From: Desulfonatronum thioautotrophicum | Lineage (GTDB): Bacteria > Desulfobacterota > Desulfovibrionia > Desulfovibrionales > Desulfonatronaceae | Length of the DNA: 64,000 bases | Assembly (NCBI RefSeq): GCF_000934745.1 | Contig: NZ_JYNO01000011.1 | Location: forward strand, 62,001 to 126,000 | Direction of reading: 5' to 3' | Shown: piece by piece, positions 8,673 through 17,600 of the stretch | How positions within the stretch are numbered: position 1 is the stretch's first letter | How the letters are laid out: each line of letters begins with the position of its first letter | Position numbers and translations under genes: made by a program | Notes under the pieces: model-generated | What the model was told of the DNA's origin: nothing | The model's input: only the letters and a program-made list of their open reading frames with translations | Database searches by the model: none

Positions 8673-9190
8673 TGCAGCGTGTTGAGATCAATGATGGGGT
8701 ATTCCAAGGAGGTATAGACATCCTGATCGTTTGACAAGCAGGCAACCCAAAGAAAGATGCTGTGTTTCAGGCTTTCCACGGCGCGGTGCAGAATGTCGCA
8801 GTCCGAGCGGGACGGCAAGGGCAGCAGGATGAACGAGGACTCGTTGGCGATGCAGCGCAGCAGATGCACCTTCAACTGCAGCGGCCGGCTCAAAAACTGG
8901 GTGCGCTGGTCCAGAGCGTTATCCAGGTTCAGGGCCGTGATGACGTCCTGGAGCTTATGCTGGCAGGCCGGAAGATGCAGGGCCTTGTGGTACATGCAGC
9001 CCAGGGCAATGTTCTCCAGTGCGGAAAGATTGGCCAAAAAGGGAAACTCGTCGCTGATGACCCCGATGTGAAAGTCGGACTGGACGACCATGGACGTCAG
9101 CCGGGAGATGGTCGCTTCCTGTTCCGCCACCAGCAGCAGGTGGCGACGTTGGGCCGTCAGGGAGGAGATGAACAGCGGAGGTGATGCCAT
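8669..9190 (-). CDS. degenerate MlaF-like ABC ATPase (no catalytic motifs)
   Basis: Position and fold pattern match the MlaF ATPase of MCE systems, but every catalytic motif is missing. The Walker A region reads HLLLVAEQEATISRLTSMVV where G-x4-GKST is expected. The Q-loop region reads GVISDEFPFLANLSALENIAL, without the glutamine. The signature region is FLSRPLQLKVHLLRC rather than LSGGQ, and the Walker B site reads ILLPLPSRSD rather than LLLDEPTS. The reading frame is otherwise intact, 173 residues from ATG 9190 (a TTG at 9268 is also possible), and coupled to both neighbours. It is shorter than MlaF (about 260). It is likely a non-hydrolysing structural subunit or regulator. Confidence 0.68.
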   Translation of the reverse strand: MASPPLFISSLTAQRRHLLLVAEQEATISRLTSMVVQSDFHIGVISDEFPFLANLSALENIALGCMYHKALHLPACQHKLQDVITALNLDNALDQRTQFLSRPLQLKVHLLRCIANESSFILLPLPSRSDCDILHRAVESLKHSIFLWVACLSNDQDVYTSLEYPIIDLNTLQ

Positions 9191-9236
9191 GGATGAAAAC
9201 TGGTTGTTGGACAAGCCGCGTGGGATGGAATTGGTA

Positions 9237-10016
9237 TTAGAACAGGTTGAAGACGACTTCCACCGCAATAATCAAAGTGACGGTCTGGATCATGCCCTGG
9301 ATCAATCGAATGGGCACTTCGGTGAAGGAACGCTGCACGCTCATCCCCCGTTGCAGGGCCACCAGGCAGACCAGCCCGGCCATGATCGTGGACTTGGCGA
9401 TCAGGATGAGCACGTCCGAGACATCCACGGCGAACAGCAGTCGGTCCAGGTAGCTGGCAAAGGTGATGTCGTGCAGAAAGCCCAGGGTAAAAAAGCCTCC
9501 CAGCAATCCAATGAAGCAAAAACAAAAGCTCAGGCAGGGACCGGCGATGAGGAAGGCCAGTAGCCGGGGCAGATACAGATATTCCTCCACCGGCACGCCC
9601 AAAACGCCCAGGGTGGCGATCTCCCGGTTGATTTTCATCAGGGCCATTTCCGTGAGTACCGCGGTGCCCGAGCGCAGGACAATGATCAACGTGCAGGTGA
9701 TGGGCGCGATATGATGGAGCATGGCGGTGATCAGGAATTCGCCGATCTGCTCGTAGGCGCCCAGACCGATGAGGATGCGCAGCAGGATGTGCACCGTGAT
9801 CGAGCCCAGGATCAGGGCCGATACGGTGATGATGGTCAATGGCTGGACCGCGGTGAAGTAGATCTGCCGGATGAGGACGAAGAAGATCGCCGGATTGAAC
9901 GGAGCGAGACGGACCAGAGCGCCCAGGGCTTGGACCAGAATGTGGACCATTTGGTTGTAGCTCTGGGACCGGTCAATGGCCCAGCGGCCCAGGGTGGAGA
10001 CCAGGGGAAGATTCAT
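9237..10016 (-). CDS. MlaE-family ABC permease
   Basis: The 259-residue integral membrane protein matches the MlaE permease family, with five or so membrane helices and the typical conserved core around RSGTAVLTEMALMKINREI. It would form the inner-membrane channel of the phospholipid transporter with the MCE ring. Its ATG overlaps the end of mnmG by four bases and its end lies 46 bases before the MlaF-like ATG at 9190 (or within a longer TTG start). In a working system it needs an ATPase; the adjacent one looks inactive. Confidence 0.88.
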   Translation of the reverse strand: MNLPLVSTLGRWAIDRSQSYNQMVHILVQALGALVRLAPFNPAIFFVLIRQIYFTAVQPLTIITVSALILGSITVHILLRILIGLGAYEQIGEFLITAMLHHIAPITCTLIIVLRSGTAVLTEMALMKINREIATLGVLGVPVEEYLYLPRLLAFLIAGPCLSFCFCFIGLLGGFFTLGFLHDITFASYLDRLLFAVDVSDVLILIAKSTIMAGLVCLVALQRGMSVQRSFTEVPIRLIQGMIQTVTLIIAVEVVFNLF

Positions 10017-12007
10017 GGCGCCGGCGGGGGCGGTGGATTGGGCAGGGGCGGGGAAGGTGGTTTCTCCAGTTTACGCAGGTGAATGCGCAGACAGCCCAGG
10101 GCCGCTGGAGTGATGCCGGATATTCGCCCGGCCTGGCCCAGGTTCAGTGGTCTGACGCGATGCAATTTTTCCCGAACTTCCGAGGAAAGTCCAGCCACCT
10201 GTTCAAAATCCAGGGCTTCCGGAAGGGTGATCTGCTCCAGGGATTGATCCCGGCTGGCCAGCTCCTCCTGACGACAGAGATAGCCGGCGTATTTGACCCG
10301 GTTTTCCACCTCCTCGGTTATTTCCGCGGAGAAATTGCCACTCATGGCCACCAGCTCCGGCCAGAAACCGGCCAGATCCGCCAGGTGCAGTTCCGGGCGG
10401 CGCAGCAGCTCCTCCAGGCTGAGGGCCTTGCCCGGCAGGGCCGTGCCCCTGGCCGTGCAGAAATCCCGCATGGCGGCGTCAGGTCGGACCGTGATCACGG
10501 CCAGTCCCTCCAGAATATCCCGCAGGGCGTCCTGTTTGTGGGTGAAGATTTCCCAGTGGTCATCCCGGACCAGACCCAGGGAGCGACCCAGCGGGGTCAG
10601 GCGCTGGTCCGCGTTGCCCTCGCGCAGCAGCAGGCGGTGTTCGGCCCGGGAGGTGAACATCCGGTAGGGTTCCCGGGTGCCCTTGGTCACCAGGTCGTCC
10701 ACCAGTACGGCCATGTAGGCCTGGTTTCGGCCAGGAAGAAAAGGGTCCGTGCCGTGCAGGGCCGCGACAATGTTCAGCGCGGCCCAGAGCCCCTGGGCCG
10801 CGGCCTCCTCGTAACCCGAGGTGCCGTTGATCTGCCCGGCCAGGTACAGGCCGCGCCGCACCTTGGTTTCCAGGGTGGGCAGCAGCTGTTCCGGAAAGAC
10901 GAAGTCATATTCGATGGCGTAGCCGGGCCGGACGATCTGGGCCTGTTCCAGTCCGGGAATGGTCTCCAGCATTGCCCGCTGGATTTCCAGGGGCAGGCTG
11001 GTGGGCAGGCCGTTGGGATAAACCTCCGGATGATCCACGCCTTCGGGCTCCACAAAGACCTGGTGGCGGTCCTTGTCCGGAAACCGGGCGATCTTGTCCT
11101 CGATGGACGGGCAGTAGCGCGCGCCGGTGCCCTGGATCACCCCGGTGTACAGGGGGGAGCGGTCCAGGCCGGAGCGGATCACGGCGTGGGTCGTCGCGTT
11201 GGTGTAGGTCAGATGACAGGGTACCTGGGGCAGGTTCACCCCCGGGGAATGGAAGCTGAAAGGGCGCGGCGGCGCGTCCCCGGGCTGCGGGGTCATGGCC
11301 TGTGTGTCCACGCTGTCCCGGCGCAGGCGGGGCACGGTGCCGGTCTTCAGGCGGCCCAGTTCCAGGCCGATGCGTTCCAGGTCCGTGGAGAGGCAGGCGG
11401 CCGGCGGGTCGCCCAGCCGACCACCCCGGAAATGGTTCAGGCCGACATGGATCAGTCCGCGCAGGAAGGTTCCGGTGGTCAGAAGCACGGCCCGGGCATG
11501 CAGTTCCTCGCCCAGGCGGGTACGCACACCGCTGACCCGGCCGCTCCGGTCCAGCAGGCCGTCGACCATCTCCTGGCGGATCCAGAGCCGGTCCTGGCCG
11601 AATACGTCTTGCTGGACCACCCGCATGTAGACGTCCCGGTCGATCTGGGCCCGGGTGGCCCGCACAGCCGGCCCCTTGCGGGTGTTCAGTATCCGGAACT
11701 GAATGCCGGCCTGGTCGGCCCAGACGCCCATGCATCCTCCCAGAGCGTCGATCTCCTTGACCATATGCCCCTTGGCCAGGCCGCCGATGGCCGGGTTGCA
11801 GGAGAGGTGGCCGATGCGGTCGATGCTGATGGTCAAGAGCAGCGTGGTCAGCCCCAGCCGGGCCGCGGCCATGGCCGCCTCGCAACCGGCATGGCCCGCC
11901 CCGACCACGATCAGGTCGAACCGTTCCGGCTCCAGGGGCTTGCAACCGGTATCGCGGCCAGGGGGCCGGGGAGAGGGCGGGTCGTCGGCTGAGGCGGATT
12001 GGGACAT
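10013..12007 (-). CDS. mnmG: tRNA uridine-34 carboxymethylaminomethyl synthase subunit
   Basis: MnmG (GidA) works with MnmE to modify the wobble uridine of several tRNAs, using FAD, methylene-tetrahydrofolate and glycine. The FAD-binding Rossmann motif VVGAGHAGCEAA is near residues 34-45, and the LSCNPAIGGLAKG and RATRAQIDRD blocks follow. At 664 residues it is longer than usual (about 620-630): there is a 28-residue polar N-terminal extension and a proline-rich C-terminal tail of about 15 residues. It is the first gene of the minus-strand run through the MCE cluster. MnmE is not in the window. Confidence 0.95.
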   Translation of the reverse strand: MSQSASADDPPSPRPPGRDTGCKPLEPERFDLIVVGAGHAGCEAAMAAARLGLTTLLLTISIDRIGHLSCNPAIGGLAKGHMVKEIDALGGCMGVWADQAGIQFRILNTRKGPAVRATRAQIDRDVYMRVVQQDVFGQDRLWIRQEMVDGLLDRSGRVSGVRTRLGEELHARAVLLTTGTFLRGLIHVGLNHFRGGRLGDPPAACLSTDLERIGLELGRLKTGTVPRLRRDSVDTQAMTPQPGDAPPRPFSFHSPGVNLPQVPCHLTYTNATTHAVIRSGLDRSPLYTGVIQGTGARYCPSIEDKIARFPDKDRHQVFVEPEGVDHPEVYPNGLPTSLPLEIQRAMLETIPGLEQAQIVRPGYAIEYDFVFPEQLLPTLETKVRRGLYLAGQINGTSGYEEAAAQGLWAALNIVAALHGTDPFLPGRNQAYMAVLVDDLVTKGTREPYRMFTSRAEHRLLLREGNADQRLTPLGRSLGLVRDDHWEIFTHKQDALRDILEGLAVITVRPDAAMRDFCTARGTALPGKALSLEELLRRPELHLADLAGFWPELVAMSGNFSAEITEEVENRVKYAGYLCRQEELASRDQSLEQITLPEALDFEQVAGLSSEVREKLHRVRPLNLGQAGRISGITPAALGCLRIHLRKLEKPPSPPLPNPPPPPAP

Positions 12008-12156
12008 GATGGCAGAAAGGGACGGCGGATCAGCACTTATACTGGTTTTGGGTGAAACAATAAGAAAATTTACTGATGATGCTTTTATGCCGCCCTTACA
12101 GGGCTATTTTTGTTGTAACTACTCAGAACATCCTGGGGAGAGCCGTATTCCGGCGC

Positions 12157-12236
12157 TGGATTCCCGCCTTCGCGGGAATGACGTGTTTTCCAATGCCTTC
12201 TCCGAGCCAGTCATACCCGCGAAGGCGGGTATCCAG
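12157..12236. repeat. convergent pair of short palindromic repeats
   Basis: The stretch GGATTCCCGCCTTCGCGGG at about 12158-12176 and CCCGCGAAGGCGGGTATCC at about 12216-12234 are near inverted copies, each itself a small hairpin. This sequence type (ATTCCCGCCTTCGCGGGAAT) is a common intergenic palindrome in proteobacterial genomes. It may work as a transcript end for mnmG's neighbours or simply be a dispersed repeat. Confidence 0.7.
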
Positions 12237-12287
12237 ACCATTTTTTCTCGGATGAGCTGAGTAGATACTTTTTGTTTTAACTTCATC

Positions 12288-12430
12288 TACCCAGGGCGTT
12301 GCCCTGGGCTATAATATGTCGCCCCGTTGGGGCTTCAGACAAGCCCTGAAGGGGCGAACTACCGTAGCCCAGGGCAACGCCCTGGGTAAAACGCCCCCCA
12401 ACAAGAGGAGCCCTGAAAGGGCGGCATAAA
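12288..12430. repeat. REP-like palindrome cluster
   Basis: CCCAGGGCGTTGCCCTGGGCT near 12292 and AGCCCAGGGCAACGCCCTGGGT near 12366 are inverted copies and each is itself palindromic. Between them lie GGGGC/GCCCC blocks (CGCCCCGTTGGGGCTT and GCCCTGAAGGGGCG) and after them AGCCCTGAAAGGGCGGC. The set has the look of a REP/BIME-type element that is mobilised by RAYT-like transposases, none of which is in the window. Confidence 0.65.
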
Positions 12431-12572
12431 ATGATGCAACACTAGCCCAAAAACAGCGATGGCCCTCTTGGAACGCCAGCAAATTTAAATATTCAACCTC
12501 AAGCGGTATAGCTGGTGGAATGACGAGCAGACGCAAGCGGCACTCAAGGACCGGGCACGGTTTTGCCGGTGG

Positions 12573-13808
12573 TCATGTGGGGTCATCCATGCACAGGACC
12601 TGGGCCATGACCTGGGCATCGGCCAGGGTGTTCCGGATGGAAGAGTGCTCGTTGGGCTGGTGGGCCGTGCCCAAAAGGGTGGACCAGACCACGCAGGGAA
12701 TGTTTTGGCGGCGCAGGAAGGAGGCCACGGTGCCGCCGCCGATGCCCATGGGTCGTGGATTGGTCCCGTGCACGGACCGGACCGCGGCCAGCATGCGTTG
12801 GACAATGGGACTGTCCGGCGGGGTGGCCGGGGCCGAACGGACCTCCTGGACGATCTCCCATTCCACGCGCACCCCGTGATCCACGGCCACCTCGGCGCAG
12901 GTCTCGTTCACGGCGGCCTGAACCTCGTCCAGATCGTATTGGACCAAAACCCGGCAGTCCAGATAAAAGACGTCCAGCCCGGGAATGGTGTTCACGTTGG
13001 GGACGTTGGCTTCCTTCTTCGTCGCTTCGAAGGTGGAACTGGGCGGATAGAACAAGTGGTCCTGGTGGTCGAAGCGGGTGTACAGGGAGCGCAGACGCAG
13101 GATCAAATACGACGCGGCGACCAGGCTGTTGATCCCTTTTTGCGGGGTGGAGGCGTGACACTGTTTGCCAAAGACCGAAATCTTCAACCAGAGCAAGCTC
13201 TTTTCAGCCACCTCCACCATCTCTCCGTCCGGGGTGCCGAAGTCCGGAATCAGGATCAGGTCACGGGGGCCGAAGATGTCCCGGCGGTGGGTGAGCACGT
13301 AGTCCAGCCCCTTGGCGCTGGCGGTCTCCTCGTCCGCGACAAAGAGCATCCCGAAATTGATCGGCGGTGGATTTCCAACGGCAAGCACGGCCTCGGCCAC
13401 CAGCAACGAGGCCACCAACCCCTGATGGTTGTCCTCCACGCCGCGGCCGTAGAGCAGATCCCCGTCCACCCGCAATTCATAAGGCGGGCTGGTCCAGAGG
13501 TCCTCGTCACCCGGGGGGACGATGTCCGTGTGGGAGATGACCCAGAACGTCCGGGAAGCATCCCGGCCGGGGATCACCGCGGCCAGATTGGGCCGAAAGC
13601 CGCAGGCCACGGTGTCGTCCGGCGCGGGGATGTCTTCGATTTGCCGGATGCCCATGGAGCGCAACAATTCAGCCAGGTAGGCGGCCTTTTCGTGCTCCCC
13701 CTGCCCGCAGTTGAACGGCCCCAGGGCCGGGATGGCCACCAGGTCGCGCTGCAAGGCGATCACCCGGTCGCGCCGGTTGGCGATGAACGCACAGAGGGTG
13801 TCGGGCAT
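12573..13808 (-). CDS. M20-family metallohydrolase (ArgE/DapE/peptidase type)
   Basis: The protein (411 residues) is a cytosolic zinc-dependent amide hydrolase of the M20 family. Metal-ligand motifs are visible: SHTDIVPPGD (first histidine and the catalytic aspartate), YGRGVEDNHQG (bridging aspartate), DEETAS (catalytic and ligand glutamates), PDFGTPDG, and a C-terminal AHQPNEHS with the last histidine. A dimerisation domain lies in the middle. The substrate, whether a peptide or an acylated amino acid, cannot be read from sequence. A preceding TTG is in frame, but the ATG at 13808 has an AAGGT site and is preferred. It stands alone between repeats and a small cysteine-rich gene. Confidence 0.88.
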   Translation of the reverse strand: MPDTLCAFIANRRDRVIALQRDLVAIPALGPFNCGQGEHEKAAYLAELLRSMGIRQIEDIPAPDDTVACGFRPNLAAVIPGRDASRTFWVISHTDIVPPGDEDLWTSPPYELRVDGDLLYGRGVEDNHQGLVASLLVAEAVLAVGNPPPINFGMLFVADEETASAKGLDYVLTHRRDIFGPRDLILIPDFGTPDGEMVEVAEKSLLWLKISVFGKQCHASTPQKGINSLVAASYLILRLRSLYTRFDHQDHLFYPPSSTFEATKKEANVPNVNTIPGLDVFYLDCRVLVQYDLDEVQAAVNETCAEVAVDHGVRVEWEIVQEVRSAPATPPDSPIVQRMLAAVRSVHGTNPRPMGIGGGTVASFLRRQNIPCVVWSTLLGTAHQPNEHSSIRNTLADAQVMAQVLCMDDPT

Positions 13809-13841
13809 CAAATCAGGACCTTAAATCCGTACAAAAGCCAA

Positions 13842-14099
13842 TTATCGGCCGCGGGCGGCGCGCTTGGAGGCCTTCAGCGGGTTGATCTTCACCTTGCCTT
13901 CCTTGTCCACGCTGGCTTTGACATGGGTGGCAAAGTTGCACACCCCCAAAGACCACTTGGCCTCGGGGTCGGCATAGCTGGTGCAGTGCCGCAAACCGTC
14001 ATCTTCCTTGATCCGCGCGCACCCTTCGCATTTTTCCACAACAGGCTGAAACAGAAAGGCACCGGCGGCACCATTTTTTTGGGTCTTTTCCAGTTGCAT
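13842..14099 (-). CDS. PxxKW-family cysteine-rich protein
   Basis: This 85-residue protein carries four cysteines (CEGCARI, HCTSY, GVCNFATH) and the PEAKW motif that names the PxxKW cysteine-rich family found in Desulfovibrio-type bacteria. The C-terminus is very basic (KASKRAARGR). The cysteine spacing suggests metal binding. The function is unknown. It lies 33 bases upstream of the M20 hydrolase on the same strand and could be cotranscribed with it. Confidence 0.8.
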   Translation of the reverse strand: MQLEKTQKNGAAGAFLFQPVVEKCEGCARIKEDDGLRHCTSYADPEAKWSLGVCNFATHVKASVDKEGKVKINPLKASKRAARGR

Positions 14100-14251
14100 C
14101 GCAAAAACTCCTGAACGGGTAAAGTGAAAAGGAAATCTTGTATGGAGAACCGCTTTGCTCTGTCAAGATTCTTGTCGGAAAAAAACCGGTTTCCTGTTTG
14201 CGCGTCTTGATCTGCGCCAGGAAAAACGGGCAGAAATATGACCTGAAAAAA

Positions 14252-14269
14252 TAGTTGCTGTAGCAACTA
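14252..14269. repeat. perfect inverted repeat, possible operator
   Basis: TAGTTGC and GCAACTA form a perfect seven-base inverted repeat with a four-base centre. It lies about 150 bases upstream of the PxxKW start, in AT-rich sequence. It could be an operator or part of a transcript hairpin; no known regulator site is recognised. Confidence 0.35.
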
Positions 14270-14634
14270 ATTAGGATGATTCATGATTTGTCGGAAATGC
14301 TTACACTGCTGTCGGCATACTTTACACTGCGCCATGCACTCCCTTGGGACGCAATCAGAAAATACTGATATTATAGTCAGATTTAGCGTGTCACAAGCAG
14401 TTCGTTGCTTCCCGGAACAATGCCATTTTCGCTCATTATGGTCGTTATTGATGCCAGATTACCGTGGAAGGTGTCGGATATCTTTACACACTCTGATGGT
14501 CCATAACATGGCCAATGTTTCTTTATTCATATATTTTAAAATTTTACGATTTTGGTATATTTTTTGTAATGAGCGTGACTGTGGGGACCGGTCGTGCCGA
14601 TGGTGCTGATGTGTTGCCCTGCCGTGGCTGATGG

Positions 14635-14654
14635 GCGCTTTTTGAAAAAAGCGC
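14635..14654 (+). promoter_or_regulatory. hairpin in the leader of the PEP-CTERM gene
   Basis: GCGCTTTTTGAAAAAAGCGC forms a strong nine-base stem with a minimal loop, 30 bases before the ATG at 14685 and just ahead of its GGAG ribosome-binding site. It is not followed by a T-run, so it is not a standard terminator. It may stabilise the transcript or mask the start region. Confidence 0.4.
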
Positions 14655-14684
14655 GACAGACAACCCAAGACATGGAGAAACACA

Positions 14685-17600
14685 ATGGTGAAGAAACGAT
14701 CAGGCAGACTGACCGGCCTCATGGTCGCGGCAGCCGTGCTGCTGTGGAGCGGGCCGGGATGGGCGCAGGACGCCACCTGGGAGGGCGGCACGGGCAACTG
14801 GAACGACGCGACGCAATGGGACACGGGGGTTGTTCCAGGTGCTGCAAATGATGTGTTCGTTGACGGCGGCAAGACCGGCATCGATTCGGTGGTCAACGTC
14901 ACCTCGACCTCCGCGGCAGGCAATCTGACCATTGATGCCGGGGATACGGTTGATATCAATGATGGTCGGACACTGGATATCTTCGGGGCCACAGTCCTCA
15001 ACCATGGCACTCTCGGTATCAGCTCAACCGGCGACATTCTAAATACGAGGTTATTCATTCGAGGTGACACCACGTTGTCCGGCAGTGGAGATGTGGTAAT
15101 GAGCAATCAGGTTGACAACTTAATTACTGGTAGTGCTGGGTCTACGCTAATTAATCATGAAGAACACACCATCAGCGGGGCCGGAAACATCGGCAACAAC
15201 AATATTGGTTTTGACAACCGTGGGGTGATCGAAGCAGTGGGCGATGCCGGGCTTATAATTCGTCCGCGTACCGGTGTAGACACTACCCGGATCAACACCG
15301 GAACCATGCGCGCCACCGCCGACAGCACGCTGACCTTCAACACCTCCGGCGTGCTGTTCAACACGGGCGGCACCATCGAGGCCGCCGCGGGCGGCGAGGT
15401 GGTACTCTTTGGTTCGAACACTCGGATCCAGGGCGGAACGCTGACCGGTGCGGGCGATGTTTTCATGCGTAACAGTGCGGTGATAGCTGACCTGTACAAT
15501 GATGCAAACATCACCATCGAAAACGGTCAAACCGGCTTCATGGCCGGTACCATCACCAACGTCGGTACCATCGCCTTGGAATCCACCGGCGGCTTCACCT
15601 CGTTGAGAATACTCGGCGACACCACGCTGACCGGAACGGGCTTGCTGTCGGGCAGCAACAATATCAACAACAGGATCTTCGGCACGTCGAGCACAACGCT
15701 GACCCAGGGTGCTGACCACACCATTCGCGGCGCCTTCAATATCGGCAATACCGGCAACATGGCGCTCGTCAATGCCGGGGTGATCGAGGCGCAGGGCTCT
15801 GCCGGGATCACCATGCGCCTGTCTTCCGAGGAGCCGAACTCCAATTCGGGCGAAATGCGCGCTCTGTCAGGGAGCGAATTTCGCATCAGCAGCACTGTCA
15901 TCAATAATAATAATGGCCTGATCGAGGCCCAGGACAACGCGCTGGTGGAGATGATCGGTGCCCGGATCGAGGACGGTACACTGAACACCGCGGGCACGGG
16001 CGTGATACAACTTCGGAACTCTGCCACCATCGACGGGGTGACCAATCTTGGCCAGGTGGAGGTGCTCAGCGGTCAGACCGGCCGGATTGCCGGCGACATC
16101 ACCAATGACGGCGAAATCGCCATCAAGGCGGGTACATCGGGTACAACTCTTCTGGTGCAGGGCGACACCACGCTGGGTGGGACCGGCACGCTGGTGATGA
16201 GCGAGGAAATCGCCGGTCGGCGCGCGTCCCTTTATGCCGCCGGAACCGATCCCGTCCTGCTGACCAACCTTGACGGCCACACCATCCGAGGCGAGGGCCA
16301 GATTGGCAATGTTGGTGGCCAGCAAATGGGTCTGCGTAACGAGGGGCTGATTGAGGCCGACGGCAACTTCGCACTGATTATCAACCCGAACAACGCGCTG
16401 AACCCGTCGGTCAACACCGGAACATTGCGTGCCTCAGGCATTGGCGGCATGGTGCTTGCCGGTACCCTGTCCCAGTTCGACAACCAGGGACTGGTGGAGG
16501 CTGTGGACGGTTCCTCCGTCAACATCACCGGCATCACGCTGAACAACCAGGCCGGTACGCTGACCGGCGGCCAGTGGCGCGCGGCGGGCAATGGCTCCAT
16601 CATTGACATTCGCGGTGGGCAGGTCGTGACAAACAACGCCGAGATCATCCTGAGCGGTGCCGGGTCGCAGTTCCGCGCCTTCGAGGGAACCGGCTTTGTC
16701 GCTCTGGAAGACAGCCTGACCACCAACCAGGGCACCCTGCGCATCCTGGACAACCGCGACTACACCACCTCCAACGACCTGACCAACTCCGGCCTGCTGC
16801 AGCTCGGCGGCGGCACGCTGGATGCCAACAGTTTGACCAACACTGCTGGCGGCACCCTGACCGGCTACGGCACGGTCACCCCGCGCCCGGTGAACAGCGG
16901 TCTGATCGAGGCCACGGGCGGCACCCTGGCCATGACCGGCGGCATCCAGGGCGGCAGCGGCACGGTGACCATCCAGTCTGACGGCGCGCTGGACCTCAGC
17001 TCAGCCACCCAGGCCAGCAGTGCGGACTTCCTGAACCATCAGGGCACGGCACCCGACAGCCTGAACCTGGGCGGGAATGATTTTATCGTCTCCAAGGACT
17101 ACATCAATGCCAATACCGGCACGGGCAACGCATTCGACGCCCGGGCCAATGTGGTCGGGACCGGCCAGATCATCGGCGAGAACGCCGACATGGCCATCAC
17201 CGGTGACGTGACCCCTGCCGGGGCGAACACCGTGACCCTGGATCTGGGCAATGTCCGCGGCGAGACTTCCACCACCGTGAACTACCAGATCGAGAACACC
17301 GGCACCGGCGCGGACATCCGCGGCGCGGTACAGACCGCGGCCGGGACCGGGAACATTACCGACGCGCGCCTTTCGGGCACCGGCGTCGATGCCCAGAACT
17401 TCGGGCCCATCGCAGCCGGCCAGGACAGTGGCGACCTGTCCGTGACCTTTACCGCTTCCAGCGGCGGCTCCCTGGACGGCCAGACCATCGGCGTGGTCAG
17501 CAACTTCGACAACGTCGCCGGGCAGACCATCCAGATCACCGGCATGGCCACCTCCCTCGCGCAGGGCAGCGCCACGCCCACCGGACCGATCGAACTGGGC

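Larger units (their letters stand above)
12008..12572. other. 565-base intergenic stretch with repeats, no gene
   Basis: No supported gene was found between mnmG and the M20 hydrolase. The stretch holds one convergent pair of short palindromes (12157-12236) and a dense set of REP-like palindromes (about 12288-12430), described separately. A copy of the pattern ATGCCGCCCTTACAGGGCT at about 12088 matches, in inverted form, the AGCCCTGAAAGGGCGGCAT pattern near 12410, so the repeats span most of the gap. Short open frames here are made of repeat sequence. Confidence 0.6.
14100..14684. other. 585-base divergent intergenic region
   Basis: The region between the PxxKW gene and the giant secreted-protein gene has no supported gene. 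It is clearly richer in A and T than its surroundings, especially about 14515-14575, where promoters for both directions could lie. Two inverted repeats are listed separately. I found no convincing sigma-54 (-24/-12) element, although sigma-54 control is known for some PEP-CTERM genes. Confidence 0.5.

Noticed and set aside
10079-11992. Plus-strand frame of over 630 codons opposite mnmG
   Set aside because: MnmG is unmistakable on the other strand; the antisense product has no recognisable fold.
12309-12536. 75-codon minus-strand frame
   Set aside because: Most of it is repeat sequence of the palindrome cluster.
14100-14684. Sigma-54 promoter for the PEP-CTERM gene
   Set aside because: Candidate TGG...TTGC pairs near 14598-14618 and TGTCAC...TTGC near 14390-14410 have wrong spacing between the GG and GC elements.
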